Assembly: GCA_002407675.1 (NCBI GenBank)
Contig: DHNW01000010.1
Span: 62,001-126,000, forward strand
Source: Ruminococcaceae bacterium UBA5406
GTDB taxonomy: Bacteria; Bacillota; Clostridia; Oscillospirales; Acutalibacteraceae
Reading direction: 5' to 3'
Length of the DNA: 64,000 bases
This document shows positions 16,581-25,905 of this stretch, one piece after another. Numbering within the stretch: position 1 is the stretch's first letter; each line of letters begins with the position of its first letter. The notes beneath the pieces are model-generated. The model worked only from the letters and a program-made list of their open reading frames with translations, made no database searches and was not told the origin of the DNA. The translations under genes and the position numbers were made by a program.

Positions 16581-17075
16581 ATGGCGAACCGAAACAGCGA
16601 AGCCTACGATTTTGAGTTGTTTGAACCCAAGCCCCGCGTAAAAGAGACACCGAAAAAATCAAATGTCATTGAAATTCCCCGGGAGAAACTGCAAAAGAAT
16701 CGCCAGACCAGGATTGGTTTGGGCCGAATCATTCCCGCTGTTCTGTCTTTGGTCATGCTGGCGGGAATTTTGGGCGCTTTTATTTTTGGACAGGCCCAAT
16801 TGACCGAACTGACAACTTCCATAGATAAGGCCCAAAAAACCCTTCAGGAAGAACAGGGAATCTATAAACAGCTCAAAATTAAATCGGACTCCAGATTTTC
16901 CCTCAAGACCGTGGAAACGTATGCTTCGCAGAAGCTGGGAATGGATAAAACCAGCCAGAGCCAGGTTACAACCGTGCAGCTCTCCAAGGGAGACAAGGCT
17001 CAAGTAGTGCAGAGTGAAGAAAGCGGCAGCTGGCTGGAGCGCTTTTTGCAAACCGTTAAAAGCTATCTGTCATAA
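16581..17075 (+). CDS. ftsL: Cell division protein FtsL-like
   Basis: 164 residues: a basic cytoplasmic N-terminus (about 1-50), one membrane helix (IIPAVLSLVMLAGILGAFIFG, about 52-72) and an extracytoplasmic coiled coil ending YASQKLGMDKTSQSQV, the pattern of FtsL in Firmicutes. It would form the FtsL-DivIC-FtsQ complex and activate septal synthesis. FtsL proteins share little sequence, so position (rsmH-ftsL-transpeptidase) carries much of the call. RBS GGGAG lies 8 bp before the ATG. Confidence 0.85.
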   Translation: MANRNSEAYDFELFEPKPRVKETPKKSNVIEIPREKLQKNRQTRIGLGRIIPAVLSLVMLAGILGAFIFGQAQLTELTTSIDKAQKTLQEEQGIYKQLKIKSDSRFSLKTVETYASQKLGMDKTSQSQVTTVQLSKGDKAQVVQSEESGSWLERFLQTVKSYLS

Positions 17076-17217
17076 AAAGCAAATCTTTTCAATAGGTATT
17101 TACAGCGGCATTTCGCAGTTATGCAGTTATAACGAAGAGTTGAGAGCGGATCTTAACTCTTATTTCTTATCGCTCAGGTCAGCTGGCTGTGTTTTTGCAG
17201 GGATTCGGGAGGCTACA

Positions 17218-19431
17218 ATGGCGAAAGGTACAACAATCCGGTTATGGCGCCGGACGGTTTTAACTCTGCTCCTTTTGGTGATAGGCGGTTTTGGCACGAT
17301 CATTTTCAGCTTGGTTCGGCTGCAGCTGATTGACGGACCGAGTCTTCAAATGCGTGCGGTTGATCAGTATTTAAAGGATACGCCTTTGACCGCAAAGAGA
17401 GGAACTATTTATGACTGCAACATGAAACCCCTGGCGGAAAGCGCCACCGTGTGGGATGTGATTCTTGCCCCGGCCTATATGGACAGCAAAAAACAGGACA
17501 TAATTGCCAGCGGGCTTTCAAAAATACTCGGAATGAAGAAAGAAGATATTCTAAAACGCTGTAAAAACAAAAAATCGTATTATGAAATTCTTAAGAAAAA
17601 GGTGGAATCGGATACCCGCAGTCAAATTCTAAAATTTAAAAATGATAACAAACTGACGAATGAAATTCGCCTGGTGGAGGATTATAAACGGTATTATCGC
17701 TATGGGGCTTTTGCGTCCACCGTTCTGGGTTTTACAGGAACGGACAATCAGGGCCTTGCCGGAGTGGAGGCAGAGTACGACAATGAACTGACGGGGACGG
17801 ACGGCAGGCTGGTTGAAGCGAAAAATGCCGTGGGAACCGATATGCCGTTTCAGTATGAACAGGAAGTTCAGGCGAAAGACGGCAACAGCCTTGTCCTGAC
17901 GATTGATGAAGTTGTGCAGCATTATCTGGAAAAAAATCTTGAAGAAGGGCTCGCAGATAATAATGTACAGAACCGATGCTGCGCGATCGTCATGAATGTT
18001 AAGACGGGAGCGATCCTGGGGATGGCTGTCAAGGGCGATTTTGATCCCAACAATCCGTTTGTCATAGCCGATAAAACAAAAGCCGCCGAAATTGAAAAAA
18101 TAACGGACAGCGCGGCAAAAACAGAGGCAAAAAAGAACGCACAGCTGGAACAGTGGCGTAACAAATGCGTCAGTGATACGTATTATCCCGGTTCGGTGTT
18201 CAAGATGATCACGGCGTCCGCGGCTTTGGAAGAGAACCTTGTCTCTGAAAGCACCCCGTTCAACTGTCCAGGGTATCTCACCTTTAACGGCAGAAAAGTC
18301 CATGACTGGAAGCGGGGCGGTTTTGGACACCTTACTTTTGCACAGGGCGTCTGTAAATCCAGTAATGTGGTCTTTATGCAGGTGGGGCAGAAATTGGGCA
18401 CAAACCTATTTTCCAAATATTTCAGCGCATTCGGTTTTGCCGGTAAAACCGGAATCGACCTGCCCGGGGAATCCCGCAGCATCTTCTGTTCCGAAAGCAG
18501 CATGACCGCGTTGGATCTGGCCGAGGTTTCCATCGGCCAAACCAACAAAATCACACCGATTCAGATGATAACGGCTTGCTGCGCTGTAGCGAACGGCGGT
18601 TATTTGGTTCAGCCGCATGTCGTGTCCAAGATTCTTGACAGCGACGGCAATATTGTCAAAACCATCAGCACAGAGCCAAAACGTCAGGTCGTTTCTGCGG
18701 AAACTTCCCGCAGAATGTGTAAAATTCTGCAGGAAGACGCAACAACCGGTACGGCAAAAAGCGGTTATATTGCAGGCTACCGGGTTGCCGGAAAAACGGG
18801 GACTTCTCAGAAAACGGAACTCAAGGGGAAGAGCGAACATATTTCGTCCTACTGCGGCTTTGCCCCGGCCGACGATCCGCAGGTTGCCATGCTGGTCTTT
18901 TACGATGAGCCGCATGGCCCCAACGGTTATTACGGCAGTCAGGTTGCCGGACCGACTTTTCTCAAAACGATGACGGAAGTCCTGCCGTATTTGGGCGTGG
19001 AGCCAAAGTATACCGATGAGGAACTGCAAAAGCTGGATGGAGTATCTCCGGAGGTTGTAGGCAAAACCGTAGCAGAAGCCAAAAATGCGATTACCAAAGA
19101 GGGGCTTACAGCTGTTGTCTATGGCAGCGGCCCGAAAGTAATTTCCCAGGTGCCGGGTCCGGGCAAAAATATACCCAAGGAAGGAACCGTCGTGCTTTTT
19201 ACAGACAGCAAGAGTTCCGCTAAAACGGTGTCTGTTCCAAAGTTAAAAGGTTTGACGTTGGCCCAAGCAAATCGAACGGCGGCTGCGGCCGGCCTCAATA
19301 TCAGTATCGCCGGTGCTGCTTTGACCAGTTCCAATGCGGTGTCTACTACCCAGGATATCGCAGAAGGGACGAAGGTGGCCCCAGGCACGGTCGTCACGGT
19401 GACGTTCAGCGAATCCAACCAGGTTGCATAG
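17218..19431 (+). CDS. spoVD: Class B penicillin-binding protein with two PASTA domains (SpoVD/PBP2-type)
   Basis: 737 residues from an ATG 5 bp after GGGAGG; longer in-frame extensions run back over ftsL. One N-terminal membrane helix (about 12-32), a dimerisation domain with AKRGTIYD, then a transpeptidase domain: S326-V-F-K (GSVFK), S381-S-N and K526-T-G-T. Two PASTA repeats fill the last 140 residues. It cross-links peptidoglycan at the septum and/or spore cortex. Only one such gene lies in this cluster, whereas Bacillus has both pbpB and spoVD, so it may serve both division and sporulation; the symbol is chosen on that similarity. Confidence 0.9.
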   Translation: MAKGTTIRLWRRTVLTLLLLVIGGFGTIIFSLVRLQLIDGPSLQMRAVDQYLKDTPLTAKRGTIYDCNMKPLAESATVWDVILAPAYMDSKKQDIIASGLSKILGMKKEDILKRCKNKKSYYEILKKKVESDTRSQILKFKNDNKLTNEIRLVEDYKRYYRYGAFASTVLGFTGTDNQGLAGVEAEYDNELTGTDGRLVEAKNAVGTDMPFQYEQEVQAKDGNSLVLTIDEVVQHYLEKNLEEGLADNNVQNRCCAIVMNVKTGAILGMAVKGDFDPNNPFVIADKTKAAEIEKITDSAAKTEAKKNAQLEQWRNKCVSDTYYPGSVFKMITASAALEENLVSESTPFNCPGYLTFNGRKVHDWKRGGFGHLTFAQGVCKSSNVVFMQVGQKLGTNLFSKYFSAFGFAGKTGIDLPGESRSIFCSESSMTALDLAEVSIGQTNKITPIQMITACCAVANGGYLVQPHVVSKILDSDGNIVKTISTEPKRQVVSAETSRRMCKILQEDATTGTAKSGYIAGYRVAGKTGTSQKTELKGKSEHISSYCGFAPADDPQVAMLVFYDEPHGPNGYYGSQVAGPTFLKTMTEVLPYLGVEPKYTDEELQKLDGVSPEVVGKTVAEAKNAITKEGLTAVVYGSGPKVISQVPGPGKNIPKEGTVVLFTDSKSSAKTVSVPKLKGLTLAQANRTAAAAGLNISIAGAALTSSNAVSTTQDIAEGTKVAPGTVVTVTFSESNQVA

Positions 19432-19478
19432 GAGTTGCATAAAAATTGCAGAGGATTGTACGAAAAGAGGAATGTCGG

Positions 19479-19997
19479 ATGGCAAATCAAAAGCCGGGAG
19501 AAAAAATTATTGCGGTTACCAAAGAAAGCAGTTTAGCGGCCTCTTTGCTCAGGCATATCCTGCACAGATGCGGCCGCGAATCCTGTATAGCGGTTGAAAA
19601 CGAAAGTTCTCTTGAAAAAGCCATTCGGCCGGCGGTTCTCCTTGTCACGGAAGAGGACGAAGTGCAGCGGCTGAGAGACTGTGTCGTATGTGTCACCGAG
19701 TACTCCCTGTCTTTGCTTCCGGATTTTCACGGAATGCAAAAAATTGTTACCTATTCCACGGAGCAAAACGGCGCTGATTTTACGGCGCGGAATATCCGCC
19801 TTCTTCCAGGGGGAATCACAGCCTTTGAGATCGTCGGAGTTGGCATTATCGGCCGAACGCGCTTAAAAACACAGTTCCCAGGTATCGCGGGAACGGCCCT
19901 GGCCGCCGCTTCTGCCGCCATTGCCGCGGGGATTCCTTTCGCGGATGTTCTGGAAGCCATGAACGGTATGGAAAGCGCAGATTGGCAGAAACTATAG
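19479..19997 (+). CDS. Truncated Mur-ligase-like protein (relic domain at the murE/murF position)
   Basis: 172 residues, ATG after AAGAGGAA. The second half fits the end of a Mur-ligase central domain: VTYSTEQNGADFTARNIR, GGITAFEIVGVG, GRTRLKTQFPGIAGTALAAASAAIAAGIPFADVLEAMNGM. The last part is the usual lpGxHNvxNalAAiA region, but with HN replaced by GT. There is no GKT ATP loop, and both the UDP-MurNAc-binding domain and the C-terminal domain are missing. It sits between the transpeptidase gene and mraY, exactly where murE and murF normally lie. It is probably an eroded or repurposed ligase with no ligase activity. The homology is my reading of short motifs, so confidence is moderate. Confidence 0.55.
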   Translation: MANQKPGEKIIAVTKESSLAASLLRHILHRCGRESCIAVENESSLEKAIRPAVLLVTEEDEVQRLRDCVVCVTEYSLSLLPDFHGMQKIVTYSTEQNGADFTARNIRLLPGGITAFEIVGVGIIGRTRLKTQFPGIAGTALAAASAAIAAGIPFADVLEAMNGMESADWQKL

Positions 19998-20045
19998 TGA
20001 GTTTCTGCAAAAGCGAAGCAAATGGAAAAGGTGGAAAAAATCAGT

Positions 20046-21053
20046 ATGGATTCAATCTGGATACCCCTGGCAGCAGTAATTTCATTCGGTACAGCCGCTC
20101 TTCTGGGAAAATGGATGATCCCATTTCTGCACAGACTCAATTTTGGGCAGACAATTCGGGAATCCGGCCCAACTTGGCATAAAAAGAAAAACGGTACGCC
20201 GACGATGGGCGGCTTTCTGTTTATCGTCGGAATTATTCTGGCTATGGCCGTGTGTATCCCCCTCTATTACAAGCAGTCGGGGGAAGATTCCTTAATCCTC
20301 TCCATGGGAACGAAAGTTCTGGGCGGGCTGATGATGGCCTGCGGATTTGGGCTGATCGGCTTTTTTGACGATTACATCAAAGTCGTTAAAAAACGCAATC
20401 TAGGGCTGAACGTCCGTCAGAAACTGGTGCTGCAGTTTCTTGTGGCGGGAGCTTACCTGTACTCCCTTTACCGGGCTGGAAGCGGAAGCCGGATGCTAGT
20501 CCCGCTTTTCGGCAGTGTAGACTGGGGAATTTGGTACTGGGCCGTTTCACTGTTTGGAATTGTCGGGATGGTCAATGCCGTCAATTTTACGGACGGGATC
20601 GACGGTCTGAATGCTTCCGTCACATTTTTTGCAGCCGTATCGTTTCTTGTAATCGCCGGAATTCTGCGGCTGGAACCGGTTGGTATCTTTGCCTCGGCCG
20701 TTGCGGGCGGCTGCCTGGGATTTCTTGTGTGGAATTTTCACCCCGCAAAGGTTTTTATGGGCGACACGGGTTCCCTGTTTTTAGGCGGGGCAGTGTGCGC
20801 CCTTGGCTTTGCACTGAATCTGCCGGTTTTGATTTTGTTGATCGGCGTCATTTATCTCTGTGAAATTTGTTCTGTTGTCCTTCAAGTGGTTTATTTTAAA
20901 GCGACACATGGAAAAAGGCTGTTTAAGATGAGCCCGATCCATCATCATTTTGAGCTGTGCGGATGGAGTGAAGTGAAAATCTGCGCGGTTTTCAGCCTGG
21001 TAACGATTCTGTGCGGCGGGGCGGCTGTCCTGCTGGTTTATTTTGGCCTATAG
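20046..21053 (+). CDS. mraY: Phospho-N-acetylmuramoyl-pentapeptide transferase
   Basis: 335 residues, about ten membrane helices. Family motifs: HKKKNGTPTMGGFLFI, GFFDDYIKVVKKRNLGL (with the DD pair), VNAVNFTDGIDGLNA, GDTGSLFLGG and MSPIHHHFELCGWSE. It moves phospho-MurNAc-pentapeptide from UDP to undecaprenyl phosphate, giving lipid I. The ATG at 20046 follows AAAGGTGG at about 11 bp; an ATG at 20022 would add eight residues and cannot be excluded. Confidence 0.96.
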   Translation: MDSIWIPLAAVISFGTAALLGKWMIPFLHRLNFGQTIRESGPTWHKKKNGTPTMGGFLFIVGIILAMAVCIPLYYKQSGEDSLILSMGTKVLGGLMMACGFGLIGFFDDYIKVVKKRNLGLNVRQKLVLQFLVAGAYLYSLYRAGSGSRMLVPLFGSVDWGIWYWAVSLFGIVGMVNAVNFTDGIDGLNASVTFFAAVSFLVIAGILRLEPVGIFASAVAGGCLGFLVWNFHPAKVFMGDTGSLFLGGAVCALGFALNLPVLILLIGVIYLCEICSVVLQVVYFKATHGKRLFKMSPIHHHFELCGWSEVKICAVFSLVTILCGGAAVLLVYFGL

Positions 21054-21138
21054 CCTTTGATCTCCTGCTTTTTTGACAGAATCAGCGTGGTTTTGGTGTT
21101 TTAATAATTAGGTGTTGCTGTAAAGGAGAGGACGAACC

Positions 21139-22374
21139 ATGAGGGATGTTTCCACGGCGGAAAGGGCCGTTCCGGCCCGCGGGGCCGGGGGTGCGCGGCA
21201 GACCGGCCGGAACCAGCCGAAAACGCGGAGGGTTCGTAAAAAGTTCCGTGTGTTTTCCGCCCGTGGCGGGATGGATCTTCCTTTTCTGTTTCTGATTCTT
21301 GTCTTGCTTGTGATCGGGCTGATTATGATGTTTTCAGCCAGTTACGCTTATGCGTATTATCACTATAACGACAGCTATTATTTTATTAAAAAGCAGGGCG
21401 TTTTTGCGGCGGTCGGCGTAACGCTGATGATTGCGATTTCTTATTTTGATTATCACCATTTGCACAAGTTTGCCATTCCGATCCTGCTGTTTTCCTATAT
21501 GCTTCTTGTTTTGGTGCGGCTCATGCCTTCTAAGACCGGCGTCCACCGCTGGATTTCCCTCGGTCCGCTGGGGCAGTTTCAGCCTTCCGAAATAGCTAAA
21601 TTTGCCATTGTGCTGGTTTTTGCCCATTTAATTTCTCTGAATTTCAGCCGGATGGGAACATTTCGGTATGGGGTGCTTCCGTATATTCTGATCCTTGGTG
21701 TAACGGCTTTACTCCTGATTTGGGAGCCGCATGTTTCGGCAACTGTTATCATTGTCCTGCTGGGGTGTATTATGCTGTTCATCGGCGGGGTAAAACTGCG
21801 CTGGTTTGCCGCTGCCTTCGGTCTGATCGGTGCCGGGATCCTTTATCTTGTGCGCTTTACGAAGGAGTTCAGTTACGCCAATACCCGTATTATCGGGTGG
21901 CTTGATCCGTTTACCACGGCCAGCAAAGAGCTGTTTCAGAAAACGTGGCAGACGCGGAATTCCCTTTATGCCATTGGTTCGGGAGGGCTTTTGGGCCTCG
22001 GCCTTGGGCAGTCCCGCCAGAAATACCTGTGGCTGCCGGAACCGCAGAATGACTTTATTTTTGCGATTGTCTGTGAAGAGCTTGGCTTTATTGGGGCTCT
22101 CATCATCATCATTCTGTTTGCCATGCTGATTTGGCGGGGAATCAGCCTGTCTCTCCGCGCAAAAGACAAATTCGGCATGCTTTTGGGGATCGGTTTGGTG
22201 GTTCAGGTCGGGCTTCAGGTTGTTCTCAACCTTGCCGTTGCCACCAATACGATCCCAAATACCGGGATCAGCCTGCCGTTTTTCAGCTACGGAGGAACGT
22301 CTCTGATTATTCTTCTTGCCGAAATGGGTGTGGTGCTTTCCATTTCACGGACTTCGTCCATTGAAAAAACATAG
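21139..22374 (+). CDS. ftsW: FtsW/SpoVE-type SEDS peptidoglycan glycosyltransferase
   Basis: 411 residues with about ten membrane helices after a basic, R-rich cytoplasmic N-terminus of some 45 residues. SEDS hallmarks: HRWISLGPLGQFQPSEIAKF, the NSLYAIGSGGLLGLGLGQSRQK loop (seen as AIGSGGLLGLGLG), LPEPQNDFIFAIVCEELGF, and the C-terminal NTGISLPFFSYGGTS. It polymerises glycan strands together with the class B PBP encoded upstream. RBS AAGGAGAGG lies upstream. The cluster has one SEDS gene, so it could serve septation and cortex synthesis. Confidence 0.95.
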   Translation: MRDVSTAERAVPARGAGGARQTGRNQPKTRRVRKKFRVFSARGGMDLPFLFLILVLLVIGLIMMFSASYAYAYYHYNDSYYFIKKQGVFAAVGVTLMIAISYFDYHHLHKFAIPILLFSYMLLVLVRLMPSKTGVHRWISLGPLGQFQPSEIAKFAIVLVFAHLISLNFSRMGTFRYGVLPYILILGVTALLLIWEPHVSATVIIVLLGCIMLFIGGVKLRWFAAAFGLIGAGILYLVRFTKEFSYANTRIIGWLDPFTTASKELFQKTWQTRNSLYAIGSGGLLGLGLGQSRQKYLWLPEPQNDFIFAIVCEELGFIGALIIIILFAMLIWRGISLSLRAKDKFGMLLGIGLVVQVGLQVVLNLAVATNTIPNTGISLPFFSYGGTSLIILLAEMGVVLSISRTSSIEKT

Positions 22375-22392
22375 TTTAGGAGTTTTGCTGTA

Positions 22393-23523
22393 ATGAAAGT
22401 TCTGTTTGCCGGCGGCGGGACGGCCGGTCATATCAATCCCGCCCTTGCCGTGGCCGGGTACCTGAAGGAGAATGAACCCGGTGTGAAGATCCTGTATATC
22501 GGCGCCAAAGGCGGCATGGAAGAACGTCTGGTGCCCCAGGCAGGGTTCGAGTTCCGGAGCATAACGGTTTCCGGTTTTCAGCGGAAGCTGAGCTGGAAAA
22601 ATCTTCAGAGGAATGCCTCCGCGCTGGTTCATGTCTTTTCCGCCAGCCGCGAGGCGCGCCGCATCATTCGGGATTTCGTCCCCGATATCTGTGTTGGCAC
22701 GGGCGGGTATGTTTCCGGCCCGGTTATCCGGGAAGCCATTAAGCTGTGCATTCCGTCCGTTATCCATGAACAGAATGCCTTTCCGGGCGTCACGAATCGG
22801 ATGCTTTCCAAGCATGCAGACAGAACCATGCTGGCTGTTGCCGATGCGCAGAAATATCTGGACTCTTCTGCGCGCTGCGTCCTGACGGGCAATCCCGTCC
22901 GGCAGGAAATCATCCGGGCAGGGCGGGAAGAGGCGCGAGCAAAACTGGGTATTGACAGCAGGCCGCTGATCCTTTCTTTCGGCGGAAGTCTCGGTGCCCG
23001 CAAAATCAATGAGGCGGCGGCCGATCTTCTGGCGGAGAGCGCAAAAACCGGACGGTTCCAGCATATCCACGGATACGGCAAATGGGGAAAATGGTTTCCA
23101 GATCTGCTGAAAGAAAAGGGTGTGAACCTCGCCGCCCATAAAGAACTGTCCGTGCGGGAATATATTGACAATATGCCGGACTGTTTGGCGGCGGCTGATC
23201 TGGTCATCTGCCGGGCCGGTGCCATTACCCTCAGCGAGATTCAAGCGCAGGGAAAGGCCTCCATTCTCATCCCTTCGCCCAATGTTGCGGAAAATCACCA
23301 GTACCACAACGCGATGGCGCTTGTCCGGCGCGGTGCAGCCGAAATCATGGAAGAAAAGGATTTGTCCGGGCCGGCGCTCTGCGAAAAAGTTCACGGACTG
23401 TTCGCTAAACCGGAAACGATCCGTAGCCTGGCGGCCAATGCCAAAAAAATGGCCATTTTGGATGCCAACGAAAGGATCTGTAAAATCATGAAAGAAGTCC
23501 TTGCGGAGAGGCGACGAACCTAA
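22393..23523 (+). CDS. murG: UDP-GlcNAc:lipid I N-acetylglucosaminyltransferase
   Basis: 376 residues, GT28 family, GT-B fold. The G-loop FAGGGTAGHINPALAVA is at the N-terminus, with a second glycine-rich loop SFGGSLGARKINEAA in the C-terminal half. Also present are IHEQNAFPGVTNRML, GNPVRQEI and CRAGAITLSEIQAQGKASILIP. It converts lipid I to lipid II on the inner leaflet. RBS TTAGGAG is upstream. 18 bp separate it from ftsW; a hairpin separates it from murA. Confidence 0.97.
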   Translation: MKVLFAGGGTAGHINPALAVAGYLKENEPGVKILYIGAKGGMEERLVPQAGFEFRSITVSGFQRKLSWKNLQRNASALVHVFSASREARRIIRDFVPDICVGTGGYVSGPVIREAIKLCIPSVIHEQNAFPGVTNRMLSKHADRTMLAVADAQKYLDSSARCVLTGNPVRQEIIRAGREEARAKLGIDSRPLILSFGGSLGARKINEAAADLLAESAKTGRFQHIHGYGKWGKWFPDLLKEKGVNLAAHKELSVREYIDNMPDCLAAADLVICRAGAITLSEIQAQGKASILIPSPNVAENHQYHNAMALVRRGAAEIMEEKDLSGPALCEKVHGLFAKPETIRSLAANAKKMAILDANERICKIMKEVLAERRRT

Positions 23524-23537
23524 GCGTAACCGCAGCG

Positions 23538-23575
23538 CCCCCACCAGCATAATATGGAATTAGATTATGTGGGGG
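23538..23575 (+). promoter_or_regulatory. Hairpin masking the murA ribosome site
   Basis: CCCCCA-CCAG-CATAAT pairs with ATTATG-TGGGGG: twelve base pairs with one 4-base bulge and a 10-base loop. The 3' arm holds GGGGG of the only plausible murA ribosome site, 7 bp before its ATG. No T-tract follows, so translational control is more likely than termination. Confidence 0.5.
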
Positions 23576-23582
23576 TGTCGTT

Positions 23583-24839
23583 ATGCCGAAACTGGTGATT
23601 AACGGAGCAAGAAAACTTCAGGGAGAGATCCGGATCCACGGCGCGAAAAACAGTACTTTGCCCCTTATGGCAGCGTCTTTGGTATGCGGCGGTAAATGCG
23701 TGCTACATAACTGCCCGTCGCTGTCGGACGTGGATACGGCCATTCGAATTCTTCACCATCTCGGGTGCAGTGTAACGTGTTCCACGGGAGAAGTCGAAAT
23801 TGATCCGCTGCCGGCCGACCGGTTCGATATTCCGGATCACCTGATGCGGGAAATGCGTTCCTCCATTATTTTTCTGGGGGCAATCGTCAGCCGCATGGGT
23901 AAAGCTCTGCTTTCTTTTCCGGGCGGATGCGAACTGGGTCCGCGCCCGATCGACCTTCACCTGTCCGCTCTTCGAAAAATGGGCGTAACTATTGACGAAA
24001 GCCACGGATGCTTGGACTGCTCTGTCCCAGACGGCCTCAAGGGCGCCAATATTAATTTGTCGTTCCCCAGTGTAGGCGCCACGGAGAACATTATCATTGC
24101 CGCTGTTCTGGCCAAAGGGGAAACGGTCATTACGAATGCGGCGCGTGAGCCGGAAATCTGGGATCTGGCCGATTTTCTGAATTCCTGCGGAGCGAAGATC
24201 AGAGGTGCCGGCGGCAGCACAATTTTCATTGAAGGTGTGTCCAGCCTTTCCGGCTGTGAACACCGGGTTATACCGGATCGGATCGCAGCGGCAACCTATC
24301 TGGCGGCTGCGGCCGCAACTGGCAGCAAATTGACGGTTAGCAATATCATCCCGGAACACCTGGAACCGGTTTTCCCGGCTTTTGAAGAAAGCGGCTGCCG
24401 TCTCGAACTGGAGGGGGATCGGGTGCGCATCACCGCGCCGGATCGCCTGAACCGGATTCGGAATGTCCGAACCATGCCGTATCCTGGTTTTCCAACGGAT
24501 GCTCAGGCACCGGTTATGGCAATGACTTCTATTGCAGACGGAACCAGCATTTTTGTGGAAAATATCTTTGAAAGCCGATATAAACATGTCGGGGAACTAA
24601 TGAGGCTTGGCGCGCATATCAAAGTTGAAGGACGTGTTGCCGTGGTAGAAGGTGTCAGCCATCTGTCGGGAGCTTGCGTCGAAGCGACTGATCTTCGGGG
24701 CGGAGCGGCGCTTGTCGTGGCTGGTTTGGCTGCGCATGGTGCCACAGAAATCTGCGGCCTTCATCATCTGGACCGCGGCTATGAGTTCATGGAGGAAAAC
24801 CTTGCTTCACTTGGCGCCGATATCAAACGAATTCAATAA
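23583..24839 (+). CDS. murA: UDP-N-acetylglucosamine 1-carboxyvinyltransferase
   Basis: 418 residues, EPSP-synthase-like double barrel. The K-N pair is in HGAKNSTLPLM, and the catalytic cysteine is in FPGGCELGPRPIDLHL (fosfomycin-sensitive form, not Asp). YPGFPTDAQAP and DLRGGAALVVAGLAAHG are also typical. First committed step of peptidoglycan precursor synthesis. Placing murA directly after murG and before ftsQ is common in Clostridia. Confidence 0.97.
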   Translation: MPKLVINGARKLQGEIRIHGAKNSTLPLMAASLVCGGKCVLHNCPSLSDVDTAIRILHHLGCSVTCSTGEVEIDPLPADRFDIPDHLMREMRSSIIFLGAIVSRMGKALLSFPGGCELGPRPIDLHLSALRKMGVTIDESHGCLDCSVPDGLKGANINLSFPSVGATENIIIAAVLAKGETVITNAAREPEIWDLADFLNSCGAKIRGAGGSTIFIEGVSSLSGCEHRVIPDRIAAATYLAAAAATGSKLTVSNIIPEHLEPVFPAFEESGCRLELEGDRVRITAPDRLNRIRNVRTMPYPGFPTDAQAPVMAMTSIADGTSIFVENIFESRYKHVGELMRLGAHIKVEGRVAVVEGVSHLSGACVEATDLRGGAALVVAGLAAHGATEICGLHHLDRGYEFMEENLASLGADIKRIQ

Positions 24840-24859
24840 AGGAAACAGGGGGAAGCAGC

Positions 24860-25777
24860 GTGCAGAAAGAATCAAGAAAATCCCGGAAAGACCCGCCGCG
24901 CGTTTACGACCGCGCCAGCGGGGAGTACCGCCCTGTTTCTGCAGACAAGGGTCCCGGGAATTTTCCGCAGGACTTTTCCGGTGTAGCGCGGCAGCGGGCT
25001 GAGCGGCGCCGCAGACACCGGCGGCATGTGCTGCTGTTCTTCTACTTTTTTTTGTTTGTTCTGGTGCTTTCCGCCGCCGCCGTCCTTTCCCTTACCGTTC
25101 TGTTTAAGATTACGGATATTCGGGTAACCGGATCATCGAGGTATTCTCAGCAGCAGATTATCAGCGCGAGCGGTATTAAAAAAGGGGACAACCTTTTTCT
25201 CACCGGGGCAAATTCGTCGGCTGCAAACATTCAGAAAAAACTTCCTTATCTTGGTGCTGTTCAGGTAACCCGGAAACTCCCGGCGTCGATTGAGATCCAT
25301 GTATGCGAAGATCCTATTTATGGATCCGTAGCATATGGTAATAAATATGCCATTCTCGGAGAAAACGGCCGCGTATTGGAAATCAGCAGCCACTCTGCCG
25401 AAAACTGCACGGTGCTGAAAGGAATTTCCGCAAAACAGGCTCAGGTGGGGAAAACAATTGTTTTTCAGGATTCGGCGAACGGAACTCTCCTGACGAACGT
25501 GATGGACGCCCTGAAAAAAAGCGGCCTTAAAACGATTACGTCGGTCGATTTTTCGAAGCCCTACCGGATTGTGGTTTTGTACGACAATCGTATCAGCATC
25601 AACCTCGGCATGCCGACGGATTTGGATTATAAGCTCCGTTTTGCAAAAGTGCTTTTGACCGGTAATATTAAAAGCACTGAGAAAGGTACGCTGAATATGT
25701 CCGTTGTAGCGGATACCGACAAGGCCTATTTTGATCCGGATTACAGCGTGTCTTCGTCAAGCGCTGCGGGGAAATAA
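24860..25777 (+). CDS. ftsQ: Cell division protein FtsQ/DivIB
   Basis: 305 residues. A long basic N-terminus (about 60 residues with many R and K), one membrane helix (about 60-83), then a POTRA domain starting FKITDIRVTGSSRYSQQQII and an FtsQ domain with YLGAVQVTRKLPASIEIHV. It is the central scaffold of the FtsQ-FtsL-DivIC division complex. A serine-rich C-terminus may be unstructured. RBS AGGGGGAAG precedes the GTG. 128 bp and a promoter separate it from ftsZ; ftsA is not present. Confidence 0.92.
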   Translation: MQKESRKSRKDPPRVYDRASGEYRPVSADKGPGNFPQDFSGVARQRAERRRRHRRHVLLFFYFFLFVLVLSAAAVLSLTVLFKITDIRVTGSSRYSQQQIISASGIKKGDNLFLTGANSSAANIQKKLPYLGAVQVTRKLPASIEIHVCEDPIYGSVAYGNKYAILGENGRVLEISSHSAENCTVLKGISAKQAQVGKTIVFQDSANGTLLTNVMDALKKSGLKTITSVDFSKPYRIVVLYDNRISINLGMPTDLDYKLRFAKVLLTGNIKSTEKGTLNMSVVADTDKAYFDPDYSVSSSSAAGK

Positions 25778-25804
25778 ACGGTTTTTTCAGTTAGAAAAAA
25801 CGGA

Positions 25805-25832
25805 TTGAATTTGTATTGAAATAGTGTATAAT
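25805..25832 (+). promoter_or_regulatory. Sigma-A promoter for ftsZ
   Basis: TTGAAT, 16-bp spacer, TATAAT, about 74 bp before the ftsZ start. Confidence 0.7.
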
Positions 25833-25905
25833 GTTCTTTATGGGTCAGATCGGAAATTCAATGATTTTGACAGATAAACAGATATTATTAAGGGAGATGC
25901 GGCAA

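Noticed and set aside
17629..18330. 233-residue minus-strand frame
   Set aside because: Antisense to the SpoVD-type gene with no recognisable fold or start signal.
21073..21138. TTGACA-based promoter for ftsW
   Set aside because: A TTGACA is present but no -10 at acceptable spacing; ftsW is likely read from upstream.
22345..23550. 401-residue open frame on the minus strand
   Set aside because: Fully antisense to murG, no domain pattern, no ribosome site; result of codon bias in the real gene.
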